The notes: generated by a model not told the origin, from the sequence alone. Shown: positions 8,044 through 17,591, numbered from the stretch's first letter. The stretch: DNA of 64,000 nucleotides from Armatimonadia bacterium (GCA_039679385.1 JBDKVB010000075.1:1-64000); one strand, 5' to 3'. Program-made: numbers and translations.

Positions 8044-9705
8044 ATGCAAGACCTTGTACGTTGCCGCACCCTTCTCGCAGGCACCCTTTGTATGCTCCTC
8101 GGGCTGCTATCCCACCCCGGTTGGAGTGAGCCGCCTGGGCTGAGTGCAGCCGTCTCGCCTAGCCTGGCCTCACCCGCCGAGGGCGCGATCAAGCTCGTCG
8201 GAACGACGGCCATGGCCGGTGAGGGCAAGGACTACAAACTCCTGGCACCCGGCGAGAAGGTCACCGTCGTCTCGATCACTGGGCCGGCCGTCATCCATCG
8301 CCTCTGGTCGACCTCCAGCCTGACCGACGAGACGAAGCTGACGATGAAGCTCGACGGCAAAGACCAGGTCCTGTGGTCGGCGGCGAAGCTTCCCGAGGGC
8401 CAGGCGGCCGGTGATCCCCTGCGGGCTATGGACGGCCAGGCCTACTGGTCGTATCTGCCGGTGAAGGTTGGGCAGAAGGCCGAGTTCATCGCCCAGGACC
8501 TGCGCGAGAAGTCCGGGAGCGAACCGGCGACAGAGGACAACGGCAACAAGTTCTATGTTCAGGTTGGCTACACCCAGGGCGAGACCGGGATGGCGCCTGC
8601 GTCGCTGGTGGCGAAGCTGCGCGCTACCCTCACGCAGGTTCTCACAGACCCGCTCAAGATGCCGGCGTTGGCCGCCGAGCAGAGCGGCGGGCAGCCGCCG
8701 AAGCTGGATACTTTTCCGCTGGAACTCGGCAAGCCCCTCAAGCTGACGGACGGCCCGAACTGGGTCGTGCGAGAACTATGCCTCGACACTACCGGCGCGA
8801 CCTTCGAGCAGCTCGCGGCGACGCGGCTGATCCTGCGGTCCGACGGCTCTCGGGACGCCTGCGTAGATGTGCCTTTGCCCTGTCTGTTTGGGGCGTTCTG
8901 GGCTGCCACCGAGTACAAGGGGTTCTACACGGCGATCCAGCAGGGCAAGCTCTTCTTGCGGCTGCCAATCCCCGAGGGTCAGGGACTGGAGTTCGAGCTT
9001 CAGCCCTACCAGAAGGGGTCGCCGCTGAAGTCTGCCAGGCTCACCCTCTCCCGCGAGTACGTCAGCCAGGCTCCGGCGTACCGGTTCTGCACCGAGTACC
9101 GGGCGCTCATGGCTCAGTCGGGCCAGCCCCTGCGCCTTGCCGAGATCCAGGGCGAAGGCGTGTTCATCGGCTCGCTCTTCGCGGCCGACGGATGCTCACA
9201 CCGCACCCTCACCTTCCTTGAGGGCAACGAGCAGATCTACGTCGACGGAGCTGAGAAGCCGTCGTGGGAGGGCACCGGGTCGGAGGACTACTTCAATGCC
9301 GCCTGGTTCTTCAGCGCCGGCGTCAACGCCCGCGTCTTCCACGGCCTTACCGAGATGCTGCAGGGACCGCCGCCGCGCATCAGCGCATACCGGTTCCTGA
9401 TCCCGGATCGCATCAGCTTCACCAAGAGCCTGCGCTTCGACATGCAGCACGGCAGCCGCAACACCTCACCGGACACGCTCTACAAGTGCGTGAGCCTGTG
9501 GTACCAGAAGGCGCCCTGCAAGGTGATAGAGCCCAGGGAGGCCGCCGCAGCGGCCCCGGGAGCATCGACGCCGGAGGGTACGGCTGCAGGTCAGCAGGGA
9601 GGTCAGGAGGCACCGGGTACCGACCCGCTCACCCCGATCCTGCTGGGTGTGGTCGTGCTGTTGGCAGTCCTGGCCGGGATTCGCTACCTGCGACGGTCCA
9701 GGTAG
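8044..9705 (+). CDS. DUF2961/GH172-like protein with C-terminal membrane anchor
   Basis: The 553-residue protein starts with a signal-like hydrophobic segment (about 8-25) and contains the DUF2961 fold, now glycoside hydrolase family GH172 (fructofuranosidase/difructose dianhydride and arabinanase activities are known in the family). The conserved GTGSEDYF motif is at 411-418. Glu393 and Glu414 lie 21 residues apart, the spacing I recall for the catalytic pair of characterised GH172 enzymes. A low-complexity Ala/Gly/Gln linker (500-527) is followed by one membrane helix (530-545) and a basic end (RYLRRSR), so the enzyme is probably tethered at the cell surface. ATG 8044 gives the signal peptide; the ribosome-binding site is weak (GGAG). 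Substrate unknown. Confidence 0.85.
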   Translation: MQDLVRCRTLLAGTLCMLLGLLSHPGWSEPPGLSAAVSPSLASPAEGAIKLVGTTAMAGEGKDYKLLAPGEKVTVVSITGPAVIHRLWSTSSLTDETKLTMKLDGKDQVLWSAAKLPEGQAAGDPLRAMDGQAYWSYLPVKVGQKAEFIAQDLREKSGSEPATEDNGNKFYVQVGYTQGETGMAPASLVAKLRATLTQVLTDPLKMPALAAEQSGGQPPKLDTFPLELGKPLKLTDGPNWVVRELCLDTTGATFEQLAATRLILRSDGSRDACVDVPLPCLFGAFWAATEYKGFYTAIQQGKLFLRLPIPEGQGLEFELQPYQKGSPLKSARLTLSREYVSQAPAYRFCTEYRALMAQSGQPLRLAEIQGEGVFIGSLFAADGCSHRTLTFLEGNEQIYVDGAEKPSWEGTGSEDYFNAAWFFSAGVNARVFHGLTEMLQGPPPRISAYRFLIPDRISFTKSLRFDMQHGSRNTSPDTLYKCVSLWYQKAPCKVIEPREAAAAAPGASTPEGTAAGQQGGQEAPGTDPLTPILLGVVVLLAVLAGIRYLRRSR

Positions 9706-9736
9706 TCCCAGGCTGAGCAAACAGGAGGATACAAGG

Positions 9737-9766
9737 AAAGAGACGCCCTCTGCAGGGCGTCTCTTT
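9737..9766. terminator. Bidirectional hairpin terminator between GH172-like gene and ferredoxin gene
   Basis: The stem aaagagacgccct / agggcgtctcttt (13 bp, four-base loop) has A residues on one side and T residues on the other, so it can terminate both the plus-strand GH172-like transcript and the convergent ferredoxin transcript. Confidence 0.8.
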
Positions 9767-9801
9767 GCACTTCGGTAGCAGTTGGCGCGGCGGCTACGAG
9801 A

Positions 9802-9975
9802 CTACTCCTCGGAGATAGCCTCAACCGGGCACTCGCCACTGCACAGGTCACAGTCGGTGCACTTCTCGGGGTCGATAACGTAGCACTTGTCGCCCTCGGC
9901 GATGGCCTCACAAGGGCAGACCTCGGCGCAAGAGCCGCAAGAGGTGCACTTATCGCAATCAATGACGTGTGGCAT
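9802..9975 (-). CDS. 2[4Fe-4S] bacterial-type ferredoxin
   Basis: This 57-residue protein is too short for most ORF lists but unmistakable. It has two classical cluster motifs: C10-x2-C13-x2-C16-x3-C20-Pro and C39-x2-C42-x2-C45-x3-C49-Pro, arranged as in clostridial-type ferredoxins. It carries electrons between cytoplasmic oxidoreductases at low potential. An additional Cys7, Cys22 and Cys31 lie around the first motif. The start ATG is preceded by AGAGGAG. The gene has its own promoter-like boxes upstream and a terminator downstream, so it is monocistronic. Its partner enzyme is not evident in this window; the radical SAM protein nearby would need such a donor, but that link is only inference. 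Confidence 0.93.
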   Translation of the reverse strand: MPHVIDCDKCTSCGSCAEVCPCEAIAEGDKCYVIDPEKCTDCDLCSGECPVEAISEE

Positions 9976-10035
9976 TCAGACAGACTCCTCTCTCTCTGAG
10001 CAAATGCGGCCGGAGACCAAGTCCGGCCCTACGAA

Positions 10036-10064
10036 AAGTTACCATGCTCCCTGCTGCGCGTCAA
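10036..10064 (-). promoter_or_regulatory. Putative ferredoxin promoter
   Basis: Read on the minus strand, TTGACG, a 17-base spacer and TAACTT lie about 60 bases before the ferredoxin ATG. The -35 box is good and the -10 box is weak. Confidence 0.45.
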
Positions 10065-10109
10065 GGTCTCTTGCATCCCCGGGAGCGCAGCCGACAGCCC
10101 GTGCCCGGT

Positions 10110-13100
10110 CTACTTGAGCACCCACACACGCGCTGGGCCAATCAGCCCCGAGGTGCGCGAATCCTTGTCATACAGGTTCACCAGGGAGTTGGCCACCTCC
10201 ACGGTTATCTCATTGCGCCCGGGCTTGACCGCACTGGTGATGTCCACCTGGAAGGGCGGCCACAGGCGCACCGCCACCTCTTCCCCATTCACGACGATAC
10301 GACAGCAGTCATGCACCTCGCCCGGATCGAGGATGACCCGGTGCCCGGTGCAGTACTCAGCCGAGATCTCGACGCGCTGAGTGTGAGCAGCGATCCCCAC
10401 GAAGTGCGCGTAGCCCTGCTCGTTGAAGGGCCCGTGGACCTGTCGCTGCGGCGCGCAGAGGCGATCCTCAAGCACCGCGAAATCGCCAATCAGGTACGCG
10501 GGCTCGTTAAGGTGCTCGAAGGGCTCCAGCAGACTGAGCACGTGGATCTCCAGCGTGTTGATGCCAGTCTCGACGAGGTCCGTGAGGTCGGTCTCCAGGA
10601 AGTACCGATCCTGCCAGGTCGAAGGCACCAGTGGGCCGGCCTGCTCGCCGTTGATGTAGATCTCCACATTGCGCCTGCGACTCAGGAAGCCCACGTGGGA
10701 CGGGATAGACTGCTGCACGTCATCCAACACCAGCCGCAGCTGGCGGGGCTTCTCAGCAACCTCAAAGGTCGTGCGATAGCTGTTCACCTGGCCGGGGATC
10801 CCGACATGGTGCCGCACACCGGCCTGTCGATCGCGGGCGACGTAGGTCCAGCGGTCCAGGATGAGCACGTTCTCAGCTTGCGGCGAGAAGTCCCAATGGG
10901 CATCCAGGGGGATCTTCTCGACGACCTCACGATCGGGCGCCGCCACAGACTGCTCGGGTAGCTCCTCGCCTTCGGTCACCACGACGAGCCGTGCCTCTGA
11001 GGGCTCCAGCTCCACCGGGTAGCACAGGCGCCCCTCTTCCTGCTTTCCGCCGAAAAGGTTCGTGGTCTTGCCGGTCTCGAGGTGCCACTCCTGCAGCAGT
11101 CCCTGAGCCATGATACGGAGCGTGCCCTTCTGGCTCTCCGCCGAGCGGTTGACCAGAAGATAGTAGTTGCGCTCGGGCGCACCTTCCTCTCCAGAGAGCT
11201 TCTCCGCGCGATGGCAGCAGAGGAGGTCCTCGACGGGTCGGCGCTCGTCGTCGTCCAGCATGACGTCCGGGCTGACCAGGTGCGGGATGTTCTGTAGGAG
11301 CCACAGCTGCAAGTCCTCGCCGACATGCGCATGAGCCAGGGCCACGCCTCCGGCCTCGTTCTCGTTACGGTGGTCCTCACCGTTGGAGTCAGGACCAAAC
11401 ACGTGCGCAAGGACCTCGGCTAGCTCGTCAGCACTCTCTCGCTCCGCACACTCTGAGGGCAACTCTCCAAGCGCGAGGATGCGGCCACCGCCGTCAAAGA
11501 ACCGCTTGAGGAATCGCGCGGTCTCCAGGCTGATCACGCGGCAGCCCGGGAGCACCAGCAGCGGGTACGTCTCCTCGGACTCGGCGAAGGCAAGGCGTCC
11601 GTCCTGTACCTGTGCCCGCAGCAGCTGGCTCTCGTCGGCGAAGTCGTAGTCATGATGAAGACGCAGGAACAGATCGGAGACGCGGTTGAACAGCTTCTGC
11701 GCCTCCGGCTCGCGCACCGTCTCACCGTTCTCGAACATGTCGACCTGCACCGTACGGATCGGTTGCAGCACCAGCGCATCACTGACGTGGCGTCCCGCCG
11801 ATTCGAGCACGGACAGTCGTGCCAGGTAGTCGGCCCAGTGTCGGTACCAGGGCCAGAAGGGTGAGTGGTAGAACTCCGTGGGCGGCCAGTCGGTCTTCCG
11901 GAAGCCCTGGAAGCTGTAGTAGAAGGCGTGCGGGATGAACATGTTCACGCCCAGGCAGGCCATGAAGTTGGCATCGAGACGCCGGGCAGATAGGGTGTGG
12001 CCGTGCCCGCTGCCACCGAAGCTCTCGCACATGACCCGAGGCTTGCCCTGGAGGTGTGCCACCGAAGACCCGCATTTGGAGGCCAGGATACGGAAGGGGT
12101 TCTCCTTCGTGCCGACACCGTGCCCCAGGTAGTCGAGGCCGGGCCGATGGAAGTTCTCCAGGACGCGAATCTGGTTGCCCTGCGAGCGGACCGCGCCCCA
12201 CAAGGGGTCCTCGAGAGTGTGGCCGATGTAGTCCAGACCATGCTCGGCCGCCCAGCCCGACAGGTTCCCGTGATAGGCCTCGATGTACCAAGTCGTCAGG
12301 GCGTCGTAGTAGTCGCAGCGGATCTGGTGCGTCTCAGGTCCCACGTCGCGCAGGAGGGCCAGCAGCCAGGGTCGCAGGTCATAGCCCTTCAGGGCCTCGA
12401 ATCTGTCGCAGAAGTCGCGCGTCCAGGCGAGGATCACCCCGGGCAGCGTCCTCTGCGGATCGTCGACGCATGTGCGCATGGCGGCTGTCCCGAAGAACCC
12501 ATCATGGATCATCAATCCGGGCTCGTCGGTGAAGATGCCCTTCACCGTCTTGCCGAAGTCCTCACGGAAGCGCAGGTAGGGCTGATAGGCCATCTGCTTG
12601 AAGGTGTTGACGGCCTCGGGGTTCATCGTGTCGAGGTAGTAGGCGCGGTCCCAGGTCACCCGCTCGGCCACCGGGCACTCCCACAGGGGTACCACGAGCC
12701 ACTTGCCCGGAGGCGCCTGCCACTGGAGCTTGCCGTCGGCGTAGGCCTCGGTGATGTCTCGACACGGCGGCGTGGAGCCGTCTGTCGAGGCCGGGAGCAC
12801 GACCTGGCCGTCGTCATCCATCTTCCACGCCTGAATGCCCAGTAGCGTGTTGTCGTCGGCCTCCAGGGTCGTCTGGTACGTCACACCGCCGCTGACCACG
12901 ATCTGCTGCACCCGCAGGTAGCGCATGCGGAACTCGGGATGCGGCCGGGTGAGCTTGCCGCCGACGGTGCCACTGGGCCAGTCGTCCTCGTCGTAGAGCC
13001 AGGCCTCCATGCCCCGCTTCTTGAGCTCGTCGATGCACACGCCGATCATGTCCAGCCACTCGTCGGACATGTACTCGACGAGGAGTCCATGCCGGCAGTG

Positions 13101-13247
13101 CAGGACCACACCGCCAACACCTTTCTCGTCCATCTCAGCGATCTGGCGTCGCAGCTCGGGTTCGTCGAAGCCGCGGTTGAGGAACCAGAAGGGCATGATG
13201 CGATGAGACTTGGGAGGGTTGGCGAAGAGGTCGCGGGTATCAGGCAT
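10110..13247 (-). CDS. Large GH106-like glycoside hydrolase (putative alpha-L-rhamnosidase type)
   Basis: The 1045-residue protein resembles GH106-type enzymes in its N-terminal TIM-barrel region: PFWFLNRG (about 19-26), the GVGGVVLHCRHGL strand (44-55), the YMSDEW segment and WLYDEDDWPSG (83-93). Internal acidic motifs FTDEPG and MCESFGGSG are candidates for catalytic glutamates. The C-terminal third contains beta-sandwich modules of the galactose-binding/GH2-like type, with a final segment rich in alternating hydrophobics (VDITSAVKPGRNEITVEV). No clear signal peptide is present with the chosen start, so it may act in the cytoplasm. ATG 13247 is preferred because the homologous region starts right there; the ribosome-binding site AAGG is weak, and a longer reading frame of 63 more codons has no support. 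Substrate assignment to rhamnosides is tentative. Confidence 0.75.
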   Translation of the reverse strand: MPDTRDLFANPPKSHRIMPFWFLNRGFDEPELRRQIAEMDEKGVGGVVLHCRHGLLVEYMSDEWLDMIGVCIDELKKRGMEAWLYDEDDWPSGTVGGKLTRPHPEFRMRYLRVQQIVVSGGVTYQTTLEADDNTLLGIQAWKMDDDGQVVLPASTDGSTPPCRDITEAYADGKLQWQAPPGKWLVVPLWECPVAERVTWDRAYYLDTMNPEAVNTFKQMAYQPYLRFREDFGKTVKGIFTDEPGLMIHDGFFGTAAMRTCVDDPQRTLPGVILAWTRDFCDRFEALKGYDLRPWLLALLRDVGPETHQIRCDYYDALTTWYIEAYHGNLSGWAAEHGLDYIGHTLEDPLWGAVRSQGNQIRVLENFHRPGLDYLGHGVGTKENPFRILASKCGSSVAHLQGKPRVMCESFGGSGHGHTLSARRLDANFMACLGVNMFIPHAFYYSFQGFRKTDWPPTEFYHSPFWPWYRHWADYLARLSVLESAGRHVSDALVLQPIRTVQVDMFENGETVREPEAQKLFNRVSDLFLRLHHDYDFADESQLLRAQVQDGRLAFAESEETYPLLVLPGCRVISLETARFLKRFFDGGGRILALGELPSECAERESADELAEVLAHVFGPDSNGEDHRNENEAGGVALAHAHVGEDLQLWLLQNIPHLVSPDVMLDDDERRPVEDLLCCHRAEKLSGEEGAPERNYYLLVNRSAESQKGTLRIMAQGLLQEWHLETGKTTNLFGGKQEEGRLCYPVELEPSEARLVVVTEGEELPEQSVAAPDREVVEKIPLDAHWDFSPQAENVLILDRWTYVARDRQAGVRHHVGIPGQVNSYRTTFEVAEKPRQLRLVLDDVQQSIPSHVGFLSRRRNVEIYINGEQAGPLVPSTWQDRYFLETDLTDLVETGINTLEIHVLSLLEPFEHLNEPAYLIGDFAVLEDRLCAPQRQVHGPFNEQGYAHFVGIAAHTQRVEISAEYCTGHRVILDPGEVHDCCRIVVNGEEVAVRLWPPFQVDITSAVKPGRNEITVEVANSLVNLYDKDSRTSGLIGPARVWVLK

Positions 13248-13460
13248 GATGCTGCCTTTCGCTGACGATGTCCGTGCTTGCCGTCTGAGCAAAGTCCGAC
13301 CCCAGGGCCACAGCAGGGCACTTCTGAGCGCCCCTGGACCGGCCCACAACAGCGCAACCATAGCACGACCCGGCTTGTGGGTGCAAGTCGGCCGGGCAGC
13401 GTCGGACTTGACGCCGACGCTGCCTCCACCGTGCAAAGCCCTGGCCTCTCACTGAGGCGG

Positions 13461-15377
13461 TTACTGTCGCAACTGCCGGGACTCCATGATCGCCTGCAGG
13501 TCGGACCGCATCTTGTCGGCGGTACTCGCGGGCAGGTCACCGATCTCGAAGTTGCGGTCAAACTCAAGCGTGAACTGGTAGGTGAAGGTGTACGCCTTGG
13601 CGCCGGAGGCCTGGGCCGGGACCTCGATATCCCAGCGCAGGATTCCGCGCGGGCGCTCGCTGCTCAGGTAAAGCGCATCGGTGCTCAGGGCCGGCTGCGG
13701 CTCGGCCAGCGTTACCGTCACCTGGTTGTCGGGCGGCTGCGGCAGTCGATCGTAGACCCGTACCTTCACGGGCTGGTCCGTGAAGTTCTGCAGCCGCAGG
13801 CGGTAGGTGTACTTGACCACCTTGTTTCCACCGCGGTACTCCGTGGTCTTGTCCTCCAGCTCGCGCGCTGCACGCAGGCGGGTTTCGGTGCCGAAGCCCA
13901 CGGTCAGGCTCTGGCCACGAGCGACGAGTCCCAGCGACCCGACGCCGGCGAAGGCCCGCTCCAGATAGGCATTGTAGGAGCCTGCGAGGAGCGCGTACTC
14001 GCTGCTATTGACGGCTTCGGCTGCCTGGTAGACGTAGTCGGTGAGCAGGGGCACCGCGGTGTAGTAGAAGCTCGACGCCAGCTCCGGCGCGGCGATGCGG
14101 AACATCTGCTGGTCACGGCGACTCTGCAGGCTGATCCGTCCGGGGATGGCGTAGTCGACCGCCAGTCCCTCCATGGTGGGCGTTACTGACGTCCGCGCCA
14201 TCTTCACCACTTCGTCCGGTGCACTGAGCTCAACGTTCTGCAGCCGTCCCGCCAGGTAGTTCGAGGCCACAAGGCCCTCCTGCTCGGCAAGTCCTGCTTC
14301 CACCTGGGCGGGAATCCCGGCTGCCTGAGCCTTCTGGCGAGGTGCTTCCCCGCCCTGAGGACCCATCTGGGCCTGCTGGGCCACTGTCGCGCCCCGAATC
14401 TGCTCCGACAGCTCACGCTTGCGCGCCGTGTAGGTCTGCAGCGTGTCAGCCTCCACTCCCGCATGTGCTGTCTTCTCGCCTGCTGCGGCAGCGCTCACAA
14501 GGTTGACCTTCAGTGGGGTGAGAACGGGTGCCGAGGCCTGCATCTTGGGATAGGTCGTTGAGAGCGTGAGGCTGACGTCCGGCCAGTCCTCGCCACTCAT
14601 CTGCGTCACGACGGCATGGTACTCCACCTGCAGCGTGTCTCGCTTATCGTTGAGCCGGACACTGTAGGCCGGAGCCCAGCCGACGTTGTTGACCAGATAG
14701 CTGAGGGCGACCCGAGCAGCCCCGGCCTGGTCGGCCTCCAGGAACACCACGGCCTCGCGCTGTGTCTTGGTGTCGCTCGCCGTCAACTCGGCGCGCTTCT
14801 TAGTCAGAAGGCCGAGGGCCTCCTGAGCGTCTGTCTGCTGGTTCTGCAGGAGTAGCGACTGCTTGGCCGCGTCATCGCGCTCCTGGAAGAGGAACTTCGC
14901 TGTGCCCTCCAGTACCGTCGGGTTGAGTGTCCCCTTCTGAAGCTCCTCGCTGACCTTGGTCGCGGAGAAGTTCTCCAGGGCTGAGAGGAACTCGTTGCGC
15001 CTGTTGAGCACTTCGAGCTGCGACTCGATCGAGAGTATGTCCTGATTGGACTTCTTGATCTGCTCGTCGAGGGCCCGCACTTCGGGCCTTGGCTCGGCTT
15101 CGACCGCGGAACTGCGGAAGCGGACCGAGCGGATGGAGATGCCACCCTCGCCCGTGGCATAGAGCGACTCAGGAAGGATCGACTCGGGCAAGCTGCCGAC
15201 CACCAGCTCCTGGGGCCCCTGCGCCGCCTGGAAGTCGACCTCCCGCGTCACCAGGGCCTGCCCACGGTACACCTTCACCTCGCTGATCTTGCCGGTCGTC
15301 TGACAGAACACGAGGACCGGAAGCAGCCAGAGACACACGACCAGTGCAACCGACACGACGCGTCGCGTCTGCATCAT
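13461..15377 (-). CDS. DUF4139/MuiA-family secreted protein
   Basis: The 638-residue product carries a signal peptide (about 1-26). It then has the DUF4140 N-terminal domain (starting ISEVKVYRGQALVTREV), a helical, probably coiled-coil stretch with many Glu/Gln/Leu (about 80-190), and the DUF4139 beta-rich domain to the C-terminus, which includes YLVNNVGWAPAYSVRL. This is the mucoidy-inhibitor MuiA family, whose biochemical role is not established. Two consecutive ATG codons (15377 and 15374) follow GGGAGGT, so the first is used. The gene stands on the same strand as its neighbours but with about 200-base gaps on both sides, so it is probably transcribed alone. Confidence 0.83.
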   Translation of the reverse strand: MMQTRRVVSVALVVCLWLLPVLVFCQTTGKISEVKVYRGQALVTREVDFQAAQGPQELVVGSLPESILPESLYATGEGGISIRSVRFRSSAVEAEPRPEVRALDEQIKKSNQDILSIESQLEVLNRRNEFLSALENFSATKVSEELQKGTLNPTVLEGTAKFLFQERDDAAKQSLLLQNQQTDAQEALGLLTKKRAELTASDTKTQREAVVFLEADQAGAARVALSYLVNNVGWAPAYSVRLNDKRDTLQVEYHAVVTQMSGEDWPDVSLTLSTTYPKMQASAPVLTPLKVNLVSAAAAGEKTAHAGVEADTLQTYTARKRELSEQIRGATVAQQAQMGPQGGEAPRQKAQAAGIPAQVEAGLAEQEGLVASNYLAGRLQNVELSAPDEVVKMARTSVTPTMEGLAVDYAIPGRISLQSRRDQQMFRIAAPELASSFYYTAVPLLTDYVYQAAEAVNSSEYALLAGSYNAYLERAFAGVGSLGLVARGQSLTVGFGTETRLRAARELEDKTTEYRGGNKVVKYTYRLRLQNFTDQPVKVRVYDRLPQPPDNQVTVTLAEPQPALSTDALYLSSERPRGILRWDIEVPAQASGAKAYTFTYQFTLEFDRNFEIGDLPASTADKMRSDLQAIMESRQLRQ

Positions 15378-15559
15378 CGAGTACCTCCCGTCTGGATTGT
15401 GCAGGTGATCGTCACCGAAGAGGAGGTCCACGGTCAAGAAGGCAGACCCCTGCGAGCGCAGGAGAGCACGCAGGCCGGCGGACCTCAGTTGTGAGTTCCG
15501 GAGGGGCCGTCAGATGAGCGGGACGAGAGCAGGGAGAGAGTGCGGAGGCTGTGAGGTTA

Positions 15560-15589
15560 GGGGACGGGGCTAGGGTTCGCCCCGTCCCC
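15560..15589. terminator. GC-rich hairpin after the DUF4432 gene
   Basis: The arms ggggacggggc and gccccgtcccc (11 bp, eight-base loop) form a stable hairpin 31 bases downstream of the minus-strand DUF4432 stop codon. There is no clear U-tract, so this is a probable but not certain transcript end. Confidence 0.55.
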
Positions 15590-15620
15590 CGAGACGGGTC
15601 AGGATTGGTGCCCCGTCAGG

Positions 15621-16763
15621 CTACTTGTTGCTCTCGATCCTGGCCTGCACCGCGTCAATCTCGGCCCCGCTGGTCAGTACGCCGAACTCCAGCGAGTACT
15701 CCACGACCTCACCCGGCTGCAGGATAACCAGAGTACCGTCCTCGCGGTACTTCTTGCGGCCCTCAACGCGGCAGTTGGCGGGCTCCAGACCTGTGACGTA
15801 GGTGCCCTGATCGGGCATCTTCCACTGGGTGAAGTAGGGCAGCGTCGTCTTGTCGTAGGTGAGGTAGGCACCCAGACCGCGACCACCGGCTGCCTCACGG
15901 TTCGCCAGGGCAACGGTCGCCTTGTTGTCGCCGTCGACGGCCATGTCGTGGTAGAAGCACTGCTCCTCGTAGTTCGGCGTGGGAGCCTGGAACTTGCGCC
16001 ACTCGTCGATCCCGGCGGCCGCGATATCATCCCGCGGGAGCGTCTCGCGCGAGTTGACCAAGTACTTCGTGCTGTCTTGGCACAGCGGGAAGCCGAAGTT
16101 GCAGTGGTAGACCTGCATGTGCTCCTGCGGCTTGTGACCCAGGTTCTCCACGCGGTCGTGGACCCAGATCTTGTTCTCGCCGAGCTTCGCGCAGACCTTG
16201 CGGGTCATCTGCAGGTTGGCCTTGAAAACCTGAGCTTCCGTGACCTTGCCCTGGCACCAGAAGGTGTACTCGTTGCCCTGCCACTCGCCATCCACGTACA
16301 GGTTCTTGGCCGGGGTGTGCGAGACGCGACCGTGCAACCCCAGGCCACCTACCAGGTCATAGGAGCCGTCCGCCTGCACCGCCGGATAGCCCTCGGGACC
16401 ATAGGGGGACGGATCAGCGCAGGGCGCACCGGCCCAGCTCAAGCCACAGGTCAGCAGCAAGCCACCGTGGAAACTGCGCAGCCAGTTGAAGCCCTCCGGG
16501 TCGAAATAAGGCGCTGCGACGTCACCGGTATGCGAACGCCAGGCCAGGGACTCTCCGGACCACTCGCAGTCGCCGATGTCCATCCCGCGACCCGCGAGGA
16601 CCACGAACCGAAGTCCCGCCCCTGTACGGAATTCGACCGCCTCACAACCGGCGGTGTTCCCCTCCACCAGCATCATGCGCTTCGCGCCACCGACCTGATC
16701 GACGCTGCCCACGTGGCGCAGCAGTTCCGCCTTGCTCCAGTCTTTGCCGAACAGCTTTGGCAT
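15621..16763 (-). CDS. DUF4432 / aldose 1-epimerase-like protein
   Basis: The 380-residue protein belongs to the galactose-mutarotase-like fold group (DUF4432). Recognisable segments are AGRGMDIGDCEWSG near residue 60, GGLGLHGRVSHTPA, a long beta-sandwich middle and the ending TGLEPANC followed by a YSLEFGVL strand. Family members are annotated as aldose epimerase-like or sugar-processing enzymes. A charged residue network could act on uronic acids or related sugars, but no reaction can be named. There is no signal peptide, so it should be cytoplasmic. ATG 16763 has the strong ribosome-binding site AAGGAGG. The gene lies among glycosidase genes, which fits a role in sugar catabolism. Confidence 0.82.
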   Translation of the reverse strand: MPKLFGKDWSKAELLRHVGSVDQVGGAKRMMLVEGNTAGCEAVEFRTGAGLRFVVLAGRGMDIGDCEWSGESLAWRSHTGDVAAPYFDPEGFNWLRSFHGGLLLTCGLSWAGAPCADPSPYGPEGYPAVQADGSYDLVGGLGLHGRVSHTPAKNLYVDGEWQGNEYTFWCQGKVTEAQVFKANLQMTRKVCAKLGENKIWVHDRVENLGHKPQEHMQVYHCNFGFPLCQDSTKYLVNSRETLPRDDIAAAGIDEWRKFQAPTPNYEEQCFYHDMAVDGDNKATVALANREAAGGRGLGAYLTYDKTTLPYFTQWKMPDQGTYVTGLEPANCRVEGRKKYREDGTLVILQPGEVVEYSLEFGVLTSGAEIDAVQARIESNK

Positions 16764-16816
16764 AGGAAAGCCTCCTTGTAAGTTACGCACAGCAAGGGAT
16801 CGCTTGCACAGTCGAA

Positions 16817-16857
16817 GGCCGCGACGCCCCGGAAGCAGAGCACGGACCGTCGCGGCC
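16817..16857. terminator. Hairpin between zinc-ribbon and DUF4432 genes
   Basis: A 10-bp stem (ggccgcgacg / cgtcgcggcc) with a 21-base loop lies downstream of the zinc-ribbon gene. The T-run (ctttt) is on the plus-strand side, so the direction of termination is unclear. Confidence 0.45.
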
Positions 16858-16928
16858 CTTTTGTCCTTCGTCAGCACCTGTCAACCCGACCGGCACGTGC
16901 CGGGATGAGGGCCTTGCAGGGCTGGTAG

Positions 16929-17591
16929 CTACTTCTCGTCCTCGGACACCGTCTTCGTTCCACACTCGGCGCAGAACTTCGCACCGGGCTGAAGTTTGGC
17001 ACCGCACTCGCTGCAGAAGGCGCCGCCTTTGAGCTTCTCCCCGCAACTGGGGCAGAACTTGGCGTTGACCTCCAGGGAGTGCCCGCATTTCGGGCACGAC
17101 GCCACGATGGTCTCGCGCCAGTTCTCGGTGGCGAGCTTCTTGTCTTCACTGGCCATCGCGGCGTGTGCCCAGACTTCCTCCACAGAGCGACTGGCCTGAG
17201 CCGCCGACATCTCCACACCCAAGTCGGGGGCACACTCCTTGCACAGCCCTCGTTTCTCGTTCCAGCAGCTATCGCGGCAGACCCACCTGGAACACCGCGG
17301 GCACTGGGCGAAGTCAGGCTTGAGCTCGGTCATGGCCTCCTGGAAGGCAGCGTCGTGCGCACGCTCCCAGGCCGCCGACTTCACACGCTCGCCGACGTCG
17401 GCAGCCCCTCCGAGGATGCCACCGAGGAAACCGCCGGCGACGTTTAGGACCTCCGACACGGTGCCGGTAGCCCAGGTCTTGAACTGACTCCGGAAGCCGG
17501 AGCCGCACCGGTCGCAGTAGAACTCGAACTGGAACCCGCGATCGGTGCACTGATCATTGTAGTTGCGGGTGAACTGGATCTTCTCGCTCAT
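16929..17591 (-). CDS. Multi-zinc-ribbon protein
   Basis: The 220-residue protein contains several CxxC knuckles: C26-x2-C29, C97-x2-C100 with C105/C109 and C117-x2-C120, then C166-x2-C169 with C180-x2-C183, and C193-x2-C196 with C207-x2-C210. The last two pairs are typical double-zinc-ribbon modules. A glycine-rich hydrophobic stretch (about 50-63) may be a membrane-associating segment. No enzymatic domain is visible. Such proteins are common in Armatimonadota and related phyla, where their role is unknown; protein-protein or nucleic acid contacts are possible. The start ATG has AAAGGAG upstream. It sits 82 bases after the large GH-A gene on the same strand. Confidence 0.85.
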   Translation of the reverse strand: MSEKIQFTRNYNDQCTDRGFQFEFYCDRCGSGFRSQFKTWATGTVSEVLNVAGGFLGGILGGAADVGERVKSAAWERAHDAAFQEAMTELKPDFAQCPRCSRWVCRDSCWNEKRGLCKECAPDLGVEMSAAQASRSVEEVWAHAAMASEDKKLATENWRETIVASCPKCGHSLEVNAKFCPSCGEKLKGGAFCSECGAKLQPGAKFCAECGTKTVSEDEK

